From the NCBI GenBank assembly GCA_963716115.1, contig CAVQSZ010000003.1, positions 52,765 to 116,764 of the forward strand: a stretch of DNA of 64,000 bases, read 5' to 3'. Shown here piece by piece: positions 26,030 through 35,543 of this stretch; within the stretch, counting starts at the first letter, position 1; each line of letters opens with the position of its first letter. The notes under the pieces are model-generated. The model saw only the letters and a program-made list of their open reading frames with translations, did not search any database and was not told where the DNA came from. Made by a program: the position numbers and the translations under genes. This DNA comes from AP-15 sp963716115. GTDB lineage: Bacteria > Pseudomonadota > Alphaproteobacteria > ATCC43930 > CGMCC-115725.

Positions 26030-26115
26030 TAAGGGGGTGGTGTATAGTTAGTGAAGACGTACTATCGGTTCACGATATAGTGCGGTTCGTTTCTATAGAT
26101 ATTTTGATGGGGTGA
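26030..26115 (+). promoter_or_regulatory. AT-rich promoter-like segment
   Basis: A sharply AT-richer patch (for example GTATAGTTAGTGAAG, CGATATAGTGC, CTATAGATATTTTGATG) lies between the repeat and the G-rich gap. ACTATCG and CGATATAGT form an imperfect inverted repeat at about 26058-26079. Likely promoter of the downstream transcript. Confidence 0.35.
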
Positions 26116-26941
26116 TTGATGTCGCCGCCATCGAGTCGCGCTTTGACGCGGTTCGCTGTCCTGCGAGCGGGGTCGGCGGTGTGCGGCGAGCGAAGCGCTG
26201 GCGGCGGGCCGCGGCGGTTTAGCGGTTGCGCGGCGACCGCGGTGGCGCGCAGCCGTCGGTGCGGTTGGTCGAGCTTCGCGGCGGCAGACCATCTCGGCGG
26301 GCGGGTCCGCCGGTCCGGGGGGGCCGCAGGCAGCGGTGACCGGCAGCCGGACTGCTCGAGCGCTGCCGAGCTTGTCCAGTCGGCTTCGCGGCGTCCGCAG
26401 CGGCGCTGCTGTGGGTCAGCGGAGCAGCGGCCTCGCCGGCGCGCTGGCGAGCGCGGCTTCGGCAGCTAGCTGGTGGCGGTGTGCGGCGTCTCGGTTCTCT
26501 TCGGCACCGCAGCGCGCGGGGCCAGCTATCCGATCGCGTGCCTGGCCTCTGCCCGGTGAGTGGCTTCAGTCTGCCGGCAGCGGCCTGGTCGCCGAGGGGT
26601 GGCGAGACAGACGGCGGCGGGACTGTGCCGGGCCGAGCGGTGCGGGCTGAGTCGCATGGGCAGGGGCCTGGCGTTTGTTCGGGCGCCGGCTGGGTCTGCG
26701 GGGTCAGTGCCGCGGTGGGTTCGGGGGTGGCTGTGGCGAGCGTTCGCGCGGTGTGCCGCGGGGCGGGCACGGCGTGCGCGTCGTTGGTGTGAGGCGCTGT
26801 CGGGTGGCGTGGTACGGGCGCTGGGCGCGTGTGGCGGGAGGCTTTGGGTGACGTCTGGGCGGCCGCGCGGCTGTTTTGGTTGCGGCGTCGGTTTTTGTGT
26901 TGGGTTTATTTGGGTGGATTAGTTAGCTAATTTTGCGAAAG
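26116..26941 (+). other. 830-bp G/T-skewed region without recognisable gene
   Basis: No frame here has family features or the strong third-position GC bias of its neighbours. The + strand is G-rich and A-poor; counts at 26821-26880 are G 30, T 15, C 13, A 2, and at 26881-26940 T 26, G 20, A 9, C 5. Short segments recur (GGCGGTGTGCGGCG near 26174 and 26475). It ends directly at the ribosome site of the ABC binding-protein gene. It could be a long untranslated leader, a structured RNA or decayed sequence. Confidence 0.5.
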
Positions 26942-26949
26942 GACGCCAA

Positions 26950-28155
26950 ATGAAGATCGCCGTCATCGCCGCTCTCGCCGCCCTCCTGGCGGCCGCCGCC
27001 CCGGCCCGCGCGCAGGTCTCCGGCGATGCGGTCAAGATCGGGGTGCTGACCGACATGTCGAGCCTCTATGCCGATATCGGCGGGCCGGGCTCGGTCGCCG
27101 CGGCGCGCATGGCGATCGCCGATTTCGGCGGCGCGGTCGACGGCAAGAAGATCGAGCTGGTCAGCGCCGACCATCAGAACAAGCCCGATGTCGGCTCGGC
27201 GATCGCCAACCAGTGGTTCGACACCGAGGGCGTCGACGCGATCGTCGACGTGCCGACCTCGAGCGTGGCGCTGGCGATCCAGGAGATCGTCCGCAAGAAG
27301 AACAAGGTGTTTTTGATTTCGGGCGCGGCCTCCTCGGACCTGACCGGCAAGGCCTGCGCGCCGACCTCGATCCACTGGACCTACGACACCGTGGCGCTGG
27401 CCAACGGCACCGGCGGCGCGGTGGTCAAGGCCGGCGGCACGACCTGGTTCTTCATCACCGCCGACTACGCCTTCGGCCATGCCCTCCAGCGCGACACGAC
27501 GCGGGTCGTCGAGGCCGCCGGCGGCAAGGTCCTGGGCTCGGTCAACGTGCCGCTCAACAACGCCGATTTCTCGTCCTTCCTGCTGCAGGCGCAGGCCTCG
27601 AAGGCGAAGATCGTCGGACTCGCCAACGCCGGCGGCGACACCATCAACTCGATCAAGCAGGCGGCCGAGTTCGGCATCGTCGCCGGCGGCCAGAAGCTCG
27701 CCGGGCTCCTGGTCTTCATTTCCGACGTGCACAGCCTCGGGCTCCAGACGGCGCAAGGCCTGGAATTGACCGAAGCCTTCTACTGGGACCAGAACGACCA
27801 GACGCGGGCCTGGTCCAAGCGCTTCTTCGACCAGACCGGGCGCGAGCCGACCATGGTCCAGGCCGGGGTCTACGGCGCGATCATCCACTATCTGAACGCG
27901 ATCAAGGCGACCGGCAGCGACGACGGCCCGACCGTCGTCAAGCAGATGAGGGCGACGCCGGTCAACGACTTCATGACCAGGAACGGCAAGATCCGCGAGG
28001 ACGGGACCCTGGTCCGCGACATGTACCTGTTCGAGGTCAAGAAGCCGGCGGAATCAAAAGGCCCGTGGGATTATTACAAGCAGATCGCCGTGATCCCCGG
28101 CGCGGAAGCCTTCAAGCTGCCGGGCCCCAGCCAATGCCCGCTGGTCAAAGGCTGA
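26950..28155 (+). CDS. ABC transporter substrate-binding protein, branched-chain amino-acid type
   Basis: 401 aa. Signal peptide ending ARA-QV (about residue 22), then the periplasmic-binding type 1 fold: VKIGVLTDMSSLYADIGGPG, PDVGSAIANQWFDTEGVD, VFLISGAASSDLTGK and WFFITADYAFGHALQ. It delivers a small molecule to a Liv-type importer, most plausibly the one powered by the ATPases at 24368-25823. The closest subgroup transports aromatic or other non-amino-acid ligands in many alphaproteobacteria, so the ligand is open. ATG at 26950 follows GCGAAAGGACGCCAA. A second, damaged copy of its last 26 codons stands at 33911-33967. Confidence 0.88.
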   Translation: MKIAVIAALAALLAAAAPARAQVSGDAVKIGVLTDMSSLYADIGGPGSVAAARMAIADFGGAVDGKKIELVSADHQNKPDVGSAIANQWFDTEGVDAIVDVPTSSVALAIQEIVRKKNKVFLISGAASSDLTGKACAPTSIHWTYDTVALANGTGGAVVKAGGTTWFFITADYAFGHALQRDTTRVVEAAGGKVLGSVNVPLNNADFSSFLLQAQASKAKIVGLANAGGDTINSIKQAAEFGIVAGGQKLAGLLVFISDVHSLGLQTAQGLELTEAFYWDQNDQTRAWSKRFFDQTGREPTMVQAGVYGAIIHYLNAIKATGSDDGPTVVKQMRATPVNDFMTRNGKIREDGTLVRDMYLFEVKKPAESKGPWDYYKQIAVIPGAEAFKLPGPSQCPLVKG

Positions 28156-28723
28156 CGATTAATACACTCACGGTCGCGGGCTGCCTTCGGTCGGGCCCGT
28201 TCGGGATCGCCAACCGTTAGGCGATGCCGAGCCGCCGTCGGCAAGGGCGGCGGTCGCTTTGTTGCCGGCGGCAGCAAAGGAGAAGGGCAGAAGGCTATCG
28301 TCGGTCATCGCGGGCAACGGCGCGCTCCTATCTGCCGCAACGGCTGGCTTCAGCAACCAAGTCCTACCTGCCACATCCGCCAAGCCGGATCTGCCCCGTC
28401 GTGAATCAGACGGGTCAGCTTTCGGGTAGGGGCCACGCTCCAGCGAAGGTACGGGAACCGGGCCGCGTCGAGCCGCTCGGTCGGCTGTGCCCTCGCTCCC
28501 GAGGCGATCGCCCCGCAATCGGCCAGAAGCCACGGGATAAAACCAAAATCGTTCTAAATAGACACTTCGACCGCCGATACTTATGGTTAATATTAACCTT
28601 CGTCGGGGCGAGATTCTAACTGAACGTTAACTGAAGGCAATGTCTTGATCCCGCCGCCCCTCCCGTTATAGTGCTCTCGCCGGGCCAACCGGCGGCCTGA
28701 TTATCCGATGAGCGGGGCAGAAC
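28156..28723. other. Intergenic region before the giant RTX gene
   Basis: About 570 bp. The first 390 bp show no feature I can support; a 131-codon frame at 28224-28619 is Arg-rich and featureless. The last 180 bp are AT-richer (GATACTTATGGTTAATATTAACC and onward) and probably hold the promoter, with a perfect palindrome at 28585-28598. Confidence 0.5.
28585..28598. promoter_or_regulatory. Perfect 14-bp palindrome GGTTAATATTAACC
   Basis: A fully symmetric AT-rich palindrome in the promoter region, 126 bp before the RTX start. Symmetry and position fit a homodimeric repressor or activator site, though no cognate regulator is in the window. Confidence 0.35.
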
Positions 28724-28738
28724 ATGGCTAACGTGACG

Positions 28739-31090
28739 ATCTCGGTCGGCGATGTGGTGGTCGGCGAGCAGGACGGGTTTGCCGAGTTCGTGGTGCGGCT
28801 GAGCGCGCCGTCGATCTTGCCGGTTTCGGTCGATTTTTTCAATCAGGACGGGACTACGGCCGGCGGCACCGACTATGTCGCCGTCCACGGCACACTGACC
28901 TTCGCTCCCGGCGTGACGGTCGAGACGGTGCGCGTGCCGATCGTCGACGACGCCGCAGCCGAGGGCAAGGAGAGCTTTTTCTTCGATCTCTCCAACCCGA
29001 CCAACGCCGTCATCGGCAACGATTACGCGCTGGCCACGATCATCGACAATGACGGGGTTCCGGGAACGCCGGTGATGGCGATCTCGGACCCGGTGGTCGA
29101 CGAGAAGACGGCGAGGCGCGGTTCAGCGTCACCCTCGACCGGCCCAGCGCCGGGGTGGTGACGGTGAACTACGCAACGCAGGCGGGGAGCGCCGGGGCAT
29201 CGGATGCGGGGCCACCAGCGGGGTTCTGAGCTTTGCCCCGGGCGAGACCGCCAAGACGGTGAATGTGACGATCGCCGACGACACGCTCAAGGAGGGCAAC
29301 GAGAAGTTCAACCTGGTGCTGTCGAGCCCGTCCGGCGCAACCTTGCCCGACCCGGTCGGGACCGCGACGATCGGGGCCAGCGACCAGCCGACGGTGTCGA
29401 GCCCGACGATCTCGGTCGGCGATGTGGTGGTCGGCGAGCAGGACGGGTTTGCCGAGTTTGTGGTGCGGCTGAGCGCGCCCTCGACCTTGCCGGTGTCGGT
29501 CGCCTTTTTCAATCTGGACGGGACTGCGGCCGGCGTCGCCTACTATGTCGCCGTCGACGACACACTGACCTTCGCCCCGGGCGTGATGGTCCAGACGGTG
29601 CGCGTGCCGATCATCGACGACGGCGCGGCCGAGGCCAAGGAGAGCTTTTTCTTTTGGCTCTCCAACCCGACCAACGCCGCCATCGGCAGGACTATTGCCC
29701 TGGCCACGATCATCGACAATGACGGGGTTCCGGGAACGCCGATGATGGCGATCTCGGACCCGGTGGTCGACGAGAAGGCGGGCGAGGCGCGCTTCAGCGT
29801 CACCCTCGACCGGCCCAGCAACGGGGTGGTGACGGTCCACTACACGACCCAGGCGGGGAGCGCCGGGGCTGCGGACTTCGGCGCCGCCAGCGGGGTTCTG
29901 AGCTTTGCCCCGGGCGAGACGGCCAAGACGGTGAATGTGACGATCGCCGACGACACGCTCAAGGAGGGCAACGAGAAGTTCAACCTGGCGCTGTTCAGCC
30001 CGACCGGCGCAACCTTGCCCGACCCGGTTGGGACCGCGACGATCGAGGCCAGCGACCAGCCGACGGTGTCGAGCCCGACGATCTCGGCCGGCGATGTGGT
30101 GGTCGGCGAGGCGGACGGGTTTGCCGAGTTTGTGGTGCGCTTGAGCGCGCCTTCGACCTTGCCGGTTTCGGTCGAGTTTTTCAATCGGGACGGGACTACG
30201 GCCGGCGGCGCCGACTATGTCTTCGCCCACAGCGCCGCCTTCTTAAACACACTGACCTTCGCCCCGGGCGAGATGGTCCAGACGGTGCGCGTGCCGATCA
30301 TCGACGACGGGACAGCCGAGGCGAAGGAGAGCTTTTTGTTCGATCTCTCCGGCCCGACCAACGCCGCCATCGGCAGAACTTTTGCCCTGGCCACGATCAT
30401 CGACAATGACGGGGTTCCGGGAACGCCGATGATGGCGATCTCGGACCCGGTGGTCGACGAGAAGGCGGGCGAGGCGAGCTTCAGCGTCACCCTCGACCGG
30501 CCCAGCAACGGGGTGGTGACGGCCCACTACACGACCCAGGCGGGGAGCGCCGGGGCTGCGGACTTCGGCGCCGCCAGCGGGGTTCTGAGCTTTGCCCCGG
30601 GCGAGACGGCCAAGACGGTGAATGTGACGATCGCCGACGACACGCTCAAGGAGGGCAACGAGAAGTTCAACCTGGCGCTGTTCAGCCCGACCGGCGCAAC
30701 CTTGCCCGACCCGGTTGGGACCGCGACGATCGGGGCCAGCGACCAGCCGACGGTGTCGAGCCCGACGATCTCGGCCGGAGATGTGGTGGTCGGCGAGGCG
30801 GACGGGTTTGCCGAGTTTGTGGTGCGCTTGAGCGCGCCTTCGACCTTGCCGGTTTCGGTCGACTTTTCCAACGGGAACGGGACTGCGGCCAACGGCGCCG
30901 ACTATGTCGCCGTCAACAGCCCCGCCTTCTTCAACACACTGACCTTCGCTCCCGGCGAGACGGTCCAGACGGTGCGCGTGCCGATCATCGACGACACCGC
31001 CACCGAACCGACAGAAGCCTTCACCTTGGAGCTGTTCAATCCGGTGAACGCCACAATCGTCGACGCGACGGCGACCGCGTCCATTGTCGA
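28739..31090 (+). repeat. Tandem about 670-bp DNA repeat encoding paired Calx-beta domains
   Basis: Unit starts (ATCTCGGYCGG) at 28739, 29409, 30081 and 30768, spacings 670, 672 and 687 bp; the last unit is half-length. Copies are nearly identical at DNA level over long stretches, so unequal crossing-over can change copy number. Confidence 0.8.
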
Positions 31091-31289
31091 CGACGACAGT
31101 CATTTCGCGATACTTCATTACGGATTGAGCAACGACACCTATATCGTATCGAACCCGAACACGATCATCATCGAAACTGCCGACGGCGGAACCGACCTGG
31201 TAAAGTCGTCGGTCAGCTTCACCCTTCCCGCCAACGTCGAAAATCTGACCTTGACCGGAGCGGCCCGATCAACGCTGCCGGCAACACGC

Positions 31290-33500
31290 TCAACAATGTG
31301 CTGACCGGGAACGGCGCGGCAAATGTGCTGACCGGCGGGGCGGGCAACGACACGCTGAACGGCGGGGCGGGCGCGGACAAGATGGCCGGCAACGCCGGCA
31401 ACGACATCTACGTCGTCGACAATGCCGGCGACGTGGTGACCGAAAACCCGGCGGAAGGCGTCGACACGGTCAAGACCACGCGGGCGAGCTACACGCTCGG
31501 GGCTAATATCGAAAACCTGACCTACATCGGCCCCGCGGACTTTGTCGGGACCGGCAACGCGCTCGACAACAGCATCGCCGGCGGCGCCGGCAACGATCGG
31601 CTCAGCGGCGGGGCGGGCAACGACACGCTGAACGGCGGCGCGGGCGCGGACAGGATGGCCGGGGGCGCCGGCAACGACATCTACATCGTCGACAACGCCG
31701 GCGACGTGGCGATCGAAAATGCCGGCCAGGGCGCCGACACGGTCAGGACTACGCTGAAGAGCTATACGCTCGCCGCCAATGTCGAGAATTTGGTCTTTGC
31801 CGCGGCCGGCAATTTCATTGGGACCGGCAACGCGCTCGACAACGGCATCGCCGGCGGCGCCGGCAACGACACGCTCAACGGCGGCGCCGGCAACGACGCG
31901 CTGAACGGCGGCGCCGGCAACGACGCGCTCAACGGCGGCGCCGGCAACGACACGCTCAACGGCGGGACAGGCGCCGATACGATGGCCGGCAACGCCGGCA
32001 ACGACGTCTACATCGTCGATAATATCGGCGATGCGGTGATCGAGAATGTCGACCAGGGCGCGGACACCGTCAGGACCGTGCTGGCGAGCTACACGCTCGG
32101 GGCCAATGTCGAAAATGTGATCTACACCGGGGTCGGCAACTTTACCGGGACCGGCAACGCGCTCGACAACAGCATCGCCGGCGGCGCCGGCGCGGACAGG
32201 ATGGCCGGCGGCGCCGGCAACGACACCTACATCGTCGACAATGCCGGCGACGTAGTGATCGAAAATGCCGGCCAGGGGGTCGACACGGTCAGGACCGCGC
32301 TGAAGAGCTACACGCTGGGCGCCAATGTCGAGAATTTGGTCTTCATCGGAACCGGCAACTTCTCGGGAACCGGCAACGCGGTTGCCAACAGCATCGCCGG
32401 CGGTCCCGGAAGCGACACGCTCACCGGCGGCGCCGGCAACGACACTCTGAACGGCGGCGCCGCCGCGGACAGGATGATCGGCGGCGCCGGCAACGACGCC
32501 TACATCGTCGACAACGCCGGCGACGTAGTGATCGAGAATGCCGGTCAGGGCGCCGACGCGGTCAGGACCGCGCTGAAGAGCTATGCCCTCGGGGCCAAGT
32601 CGAGAATTTGGTCTTCATCGGAACCGGCAACTTCTCGGGGACCGGCAACGCCCTTGCCAACAGCATCGCCGGCGGCGCCGGGAACGACACGCTGAACGGC
32701 GGCGCCGGCGCCGACAGAATGATCGGCGGCGGCGGCAACGACACCTACATCGTCGACAATATCGGCGATGTGGCGATCGAGAATGCCGGCCAAGGCGCGG
32801 ACACGGTCAGGACCGCGTTGGCGAGCTATGCCCTCGGGGCCAATGTCGAGAATTTGATCTACACCGGCGCCGGCAATTTCACCGGGACCGGCAACGCGCT
32901 CGACAACAGCATCGCCGGCGGCCCCGGCAGCGACACGCTGAACGGCGGCGCCGGCAACGACACATTGAACGGCGGGGCCGGCGCGGACCGGATGATCGGC
33001 GGCGGCGGCAACGACATCTATGTCGTCAACAACGCCGGCGACGTGGCGACCGAGAATGCCGGCCAAGGCGCCGACACGGTCAGGACGACGCTGGCGAGCT
33101 ACACGCTCGGGGCCAATCTAGAGAATTTGATCTACACCGGCGCCGGCAATTTCACCGGGACCGGCAACGCGCTCGACAACAGCATCGCCGGCGGCCCCGG
33201 GAGCGACGTGCTGAGTGGCGGCGCGGGGGCTGACACAATGGCCGGCGGCAGCGGCAACGACATTTACATTGTCGACAACATTGGAGACGCGGTGACCGAA
33301 AATGCAAGCCAGGGCGCGGACACGGTCGAGACCACACTGGCCCGCTACACGCTCGGGGCGAATGTCGAGAATTTGATCTACACCGGCATCGGCAATTTCA
33401 CCGGGACCGGCAACGCCCTCGCCAACAGCATAACCGGCGGCATCGGCAACGACCGGCTCGCCGGCGGGGCGGGCGCCGACAGGCTGACCGGCGGGCCGGG
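31290..33500 (+). repeat. RTX/beta-roll repeat region
   Basis: Imperfect modules of about 220-330 bp with GGCGCCGGCAACGACACGCT-type nonapeptide cores (GGxGxDxLx) binding Ca2+. YIVDN segments mark modules near 31409, 31682, 32008, 32230, 32500, 32746, 33018 and 33265. Confidence 0.8.
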
Positions 33501-33910
33501 CGCGGATCTGTTTATCTTCACGACGACAGGGACGGACACCATCGTCGACTTCACGCCCGGGACGGACAAAATCGTCTTCAGCGATGCCGGCTTCGATCTC
33601 GGCGCCGACGAGGGTCTGGGCACGGCGACGCCGAAGGGCCTGGCCGCCAGCGTCTTCTCGACCGACACCAACGGCGCCATGGTCAGCACGGCAAACCGCT
33701 TTGCCTACAATGCCAGCACCGGCGGCCTCTTCTACGATCCCGACGGCAGCGGCTCGGGCTTCGGCGCGAGCCGCGTGGCCTTGCTCGCCGGGCAACCCGA
33801 TATCACCGTCGCGAACCTGTTCTTTATTTCCTGAGCGCTTGCGCCGCGCTCACGCCTCGTCCGGCGCCTCCGCTTCCAGCTCTTCCAGCCAACCGTCGCG
33901 GTGGCGTCGG

Positions 33911-33967
33911 AAGCAGATCGCCGTGATCCTGCCGGGCCCCAACCAGTGCCCACTGGTCAAAGGCTGA
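33911..33967 (+). pseudogene. Remnant of the 3' end of an ABC substrate-binding protein gene
   Basis: Encodes KQIAVI-LPGPNQCPLVKG-stop. The intact binding-protein gene ends KQIAVIPGAEAFKLPGPSQCPLVKG. At DNA level the two align over the whole stretch with a clean 21-bp in-frame deletion (28100-28120 in the intact copy) and a few substitutions. It lies 77 bp after the RTX stop, so the RTX locus is bracketed by two copies of the same gene tail in direct orientation. Confidence 0.75.
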
Positions 33968-33996
33968 CCGGGCCGCGGCGCGTCCGGGGATCGCCT

Positions 33997-35461
33997 TCAG
34001 GTCAGCGGGCGGCCGGCGGCGGCGGCGGCGGCCAGCTCCGGGGCCGGGGTTCCGGCGGGGCGGGCGGCGGCGGACAGCGCGCACGGCAGAAAGGCGCCGC
34101 TGCCGCGCTCGGCGAGGAGCCGGCCGTCCTCGACGATGACCCGGCCGCGGCTCAGCACCGTCACCGGCCAGCCGGTGAGCTTGCGGCCCTCATAGGGGGT
34201 GTAGCCGACATTGTCGTGCAACATGCCGGCGGTGATCGTGGTTTCGCGCTCGGGGTCCCAGATCGCGATGTCGGCGTCGCCGCCGACCGCGATCGTGCCC
34301 TTCTTCGGGTAGAGCCCGTAGAGCTTGGCGTGGTTGGTCGCGGTCAACGCGACAAACTGGTTGAGGTCGAGCCGGCCCGTCCGCACGCCCTCGGAGAACA
34401 GCAGCGGCAGGCGCAGCTCGATGCCGGGGACGCCGTTGGCGATCTCCTTGAAGGTGGTGCGCTCGCCATGCGGCAATTTGCCCGAGGCGTCGAAGCGGTA
34501 GGGCGCGTGGTCGGAGGAAAACACCTGGAAGGTGCCGTTCTTGAGCCCGGCCCACACCGCCTCTTGCGCCGCGTGGTCGCGCGGCGGCGGGCTGCAGCAG
34601 AATTTGGCGCCCTCGACCCCGGGCTTGTCGATGTCGTCGGCGGTCAGGAACAGGTATTGCGGGCAGGTCTCGCCGTAGATCTTGAGGCCGCTCGTCTGCG
34701 CGTTGCGGATCACCGCGATGGCTTCGGCGGCCGAGACGTGGACGATCAGCAGCGGCACGTCGAGGAGCTGCGACAAGGTGACGGCGCGGTTGGTCGCCTC
34801 GCCCTCGGCGAGCCGCGCGTGGCTGACCGCGTGCCAGCGCGGCGCGCCGAGGCCGCGCTCCAGGAGCCGGCTCGTCAGCCATTTGATCATCTCGTGGTTC
34901 TCGGCGTGGACCATGACGAGCGCGCCCTCGCGCCGCGCCAAGCGCCAGGATGTCGAGCATCTGGCCGTCGTCGAGCGCCAGCAGGTCGTAGGTCATGTAG
35001 ACCTTGAACGAGGTGTAGCCGTCGCGGATCAGCGCCGGCAATTCCTGGCCCATAACCTGCTCCGAAGGGTCGGAGATGATCAGGTGAAAGGCGTAGTCGA
35101 CGACCGCCTTGGGCCGCGCCGCCTCGTGGTATTCCTGAACGACCTGCCGCAGCGACTGGCCGCGGTGCTGGGCGGCGAACGGGATCACCGTCGTCGTGCC
35201 GCCGAACGCCGCCGCCACGGTGCCGCTGTAGAAATCGTCGGCGCACACGACCCCGGCCGAGGAGCGCTGCTCGAGATGGCAATGGCTGTCGACGCCGCCC
35301 GGCAATACGAGCTTCCCCGCCGCATCGATCTCGCGCGCCCCGGCCCCGAGCCCGCGGCCGAGCGTCGCGACGACGCCGTCCTTGATCCCCACGTCGCAGG
35401 CGAATGTGTCGGAGGCGGTCGCGACCGTGCCGTTGCGGATGACGAGATCATAATCGCTCAT
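33997..35461 (-). pseudogene. hydA: Dihydropyrimidinase/hydantoinase, one +1 frameshift
   Basis: Merged product about 487 aa, family-typical. Metal ligands of a cyclic amidohydrolase are all present: DSHCHLEQ near the start, the carbamylated-lysine segment YTSFKVYMTYD, then after the break VMVHAENHE, LLIVHVSA and FSSDHAPYRF. It opens dihydropyrimidine or hydantoin rings in the cytosol. The break is near 34940, where one extra base separates LDILAL from ARREGALVMVHAEN; removing it restores normal sequence. ATG at 35461 (MSDYDLVIRNG) follows GGAGCACCGC. An Ala-rich C-terminal tail (PELAAAAAAGRP) is slightly longer than usual. Possibly serves pyrimidine or hydantoin use; no partner genes are adjacent. 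Confidence 0.82.
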
Positions 35462-35543
35462 GCGGTGCTCCTCGGCTCGGCGGCGTCCGACCCCGGTCAA
35501 CCCGATCGATCGCCGCGTCGAGCAGCGGCCCGGCGTTGGCAGA

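Larger units (their letters stand above)
28724..33834 (+). pseudogene. Giant Calx-beta / RTX beta-roll calcium-binding protein, four -1 frameshifts
   Basis: Merged product about 1704 aa. The N-terminal half is alternating Calx-beta domains (four of type ISVGDVVVGEQDGFAEF and three of type MAISDPVVDEK). The C-terminal half (31.1-33.5 kb) is about nine 80-90-residue modules with DxYIVDNAGD, DTVRT, YTLGANVENL and nonapeptides GGAGNDTLN. It ends with DTIVDFTPGTDKIVFSD and a non-cleaved C-terminal signal typical of type I secretion; there is no Sec signal. Expected role: secreted, calcium-folded adhesin or matrix protein. Missing single bases near 29110, 29214, 31267 and 32599 shift the frame, yet homology resumes exactly each time. 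In such near-identical repeats assembly error is likely. No type I secretion genes are in the window. Confidence 0.8.

Noticed and set aside
26219..26922. Frames of 120-183 codons in the G/T-skewed gap
   Set aside because: No family features, low-complexity Arg/Ser/Gly composition, and no third-position bias like that of real genes here.
28224..28619. 131-codon frame before the RTX gene
   Set aside because: Arg-rich, no domain, and it runs through the AT-rich presumed promoter.
31262..31300. Programmed -1 ribosomal frameshift in the RTX gene
   Set aside because: Four separate -1 events with no shared slippery heptamer or downstream structure; deletion or sequencing error is simpler.
31290..33500. 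CRISPR-like repeat array
   Set aside because: The repeats translate in frame to RTX nonapeptides and beta-roll modules; there are no constant repeats separating unique spacers.
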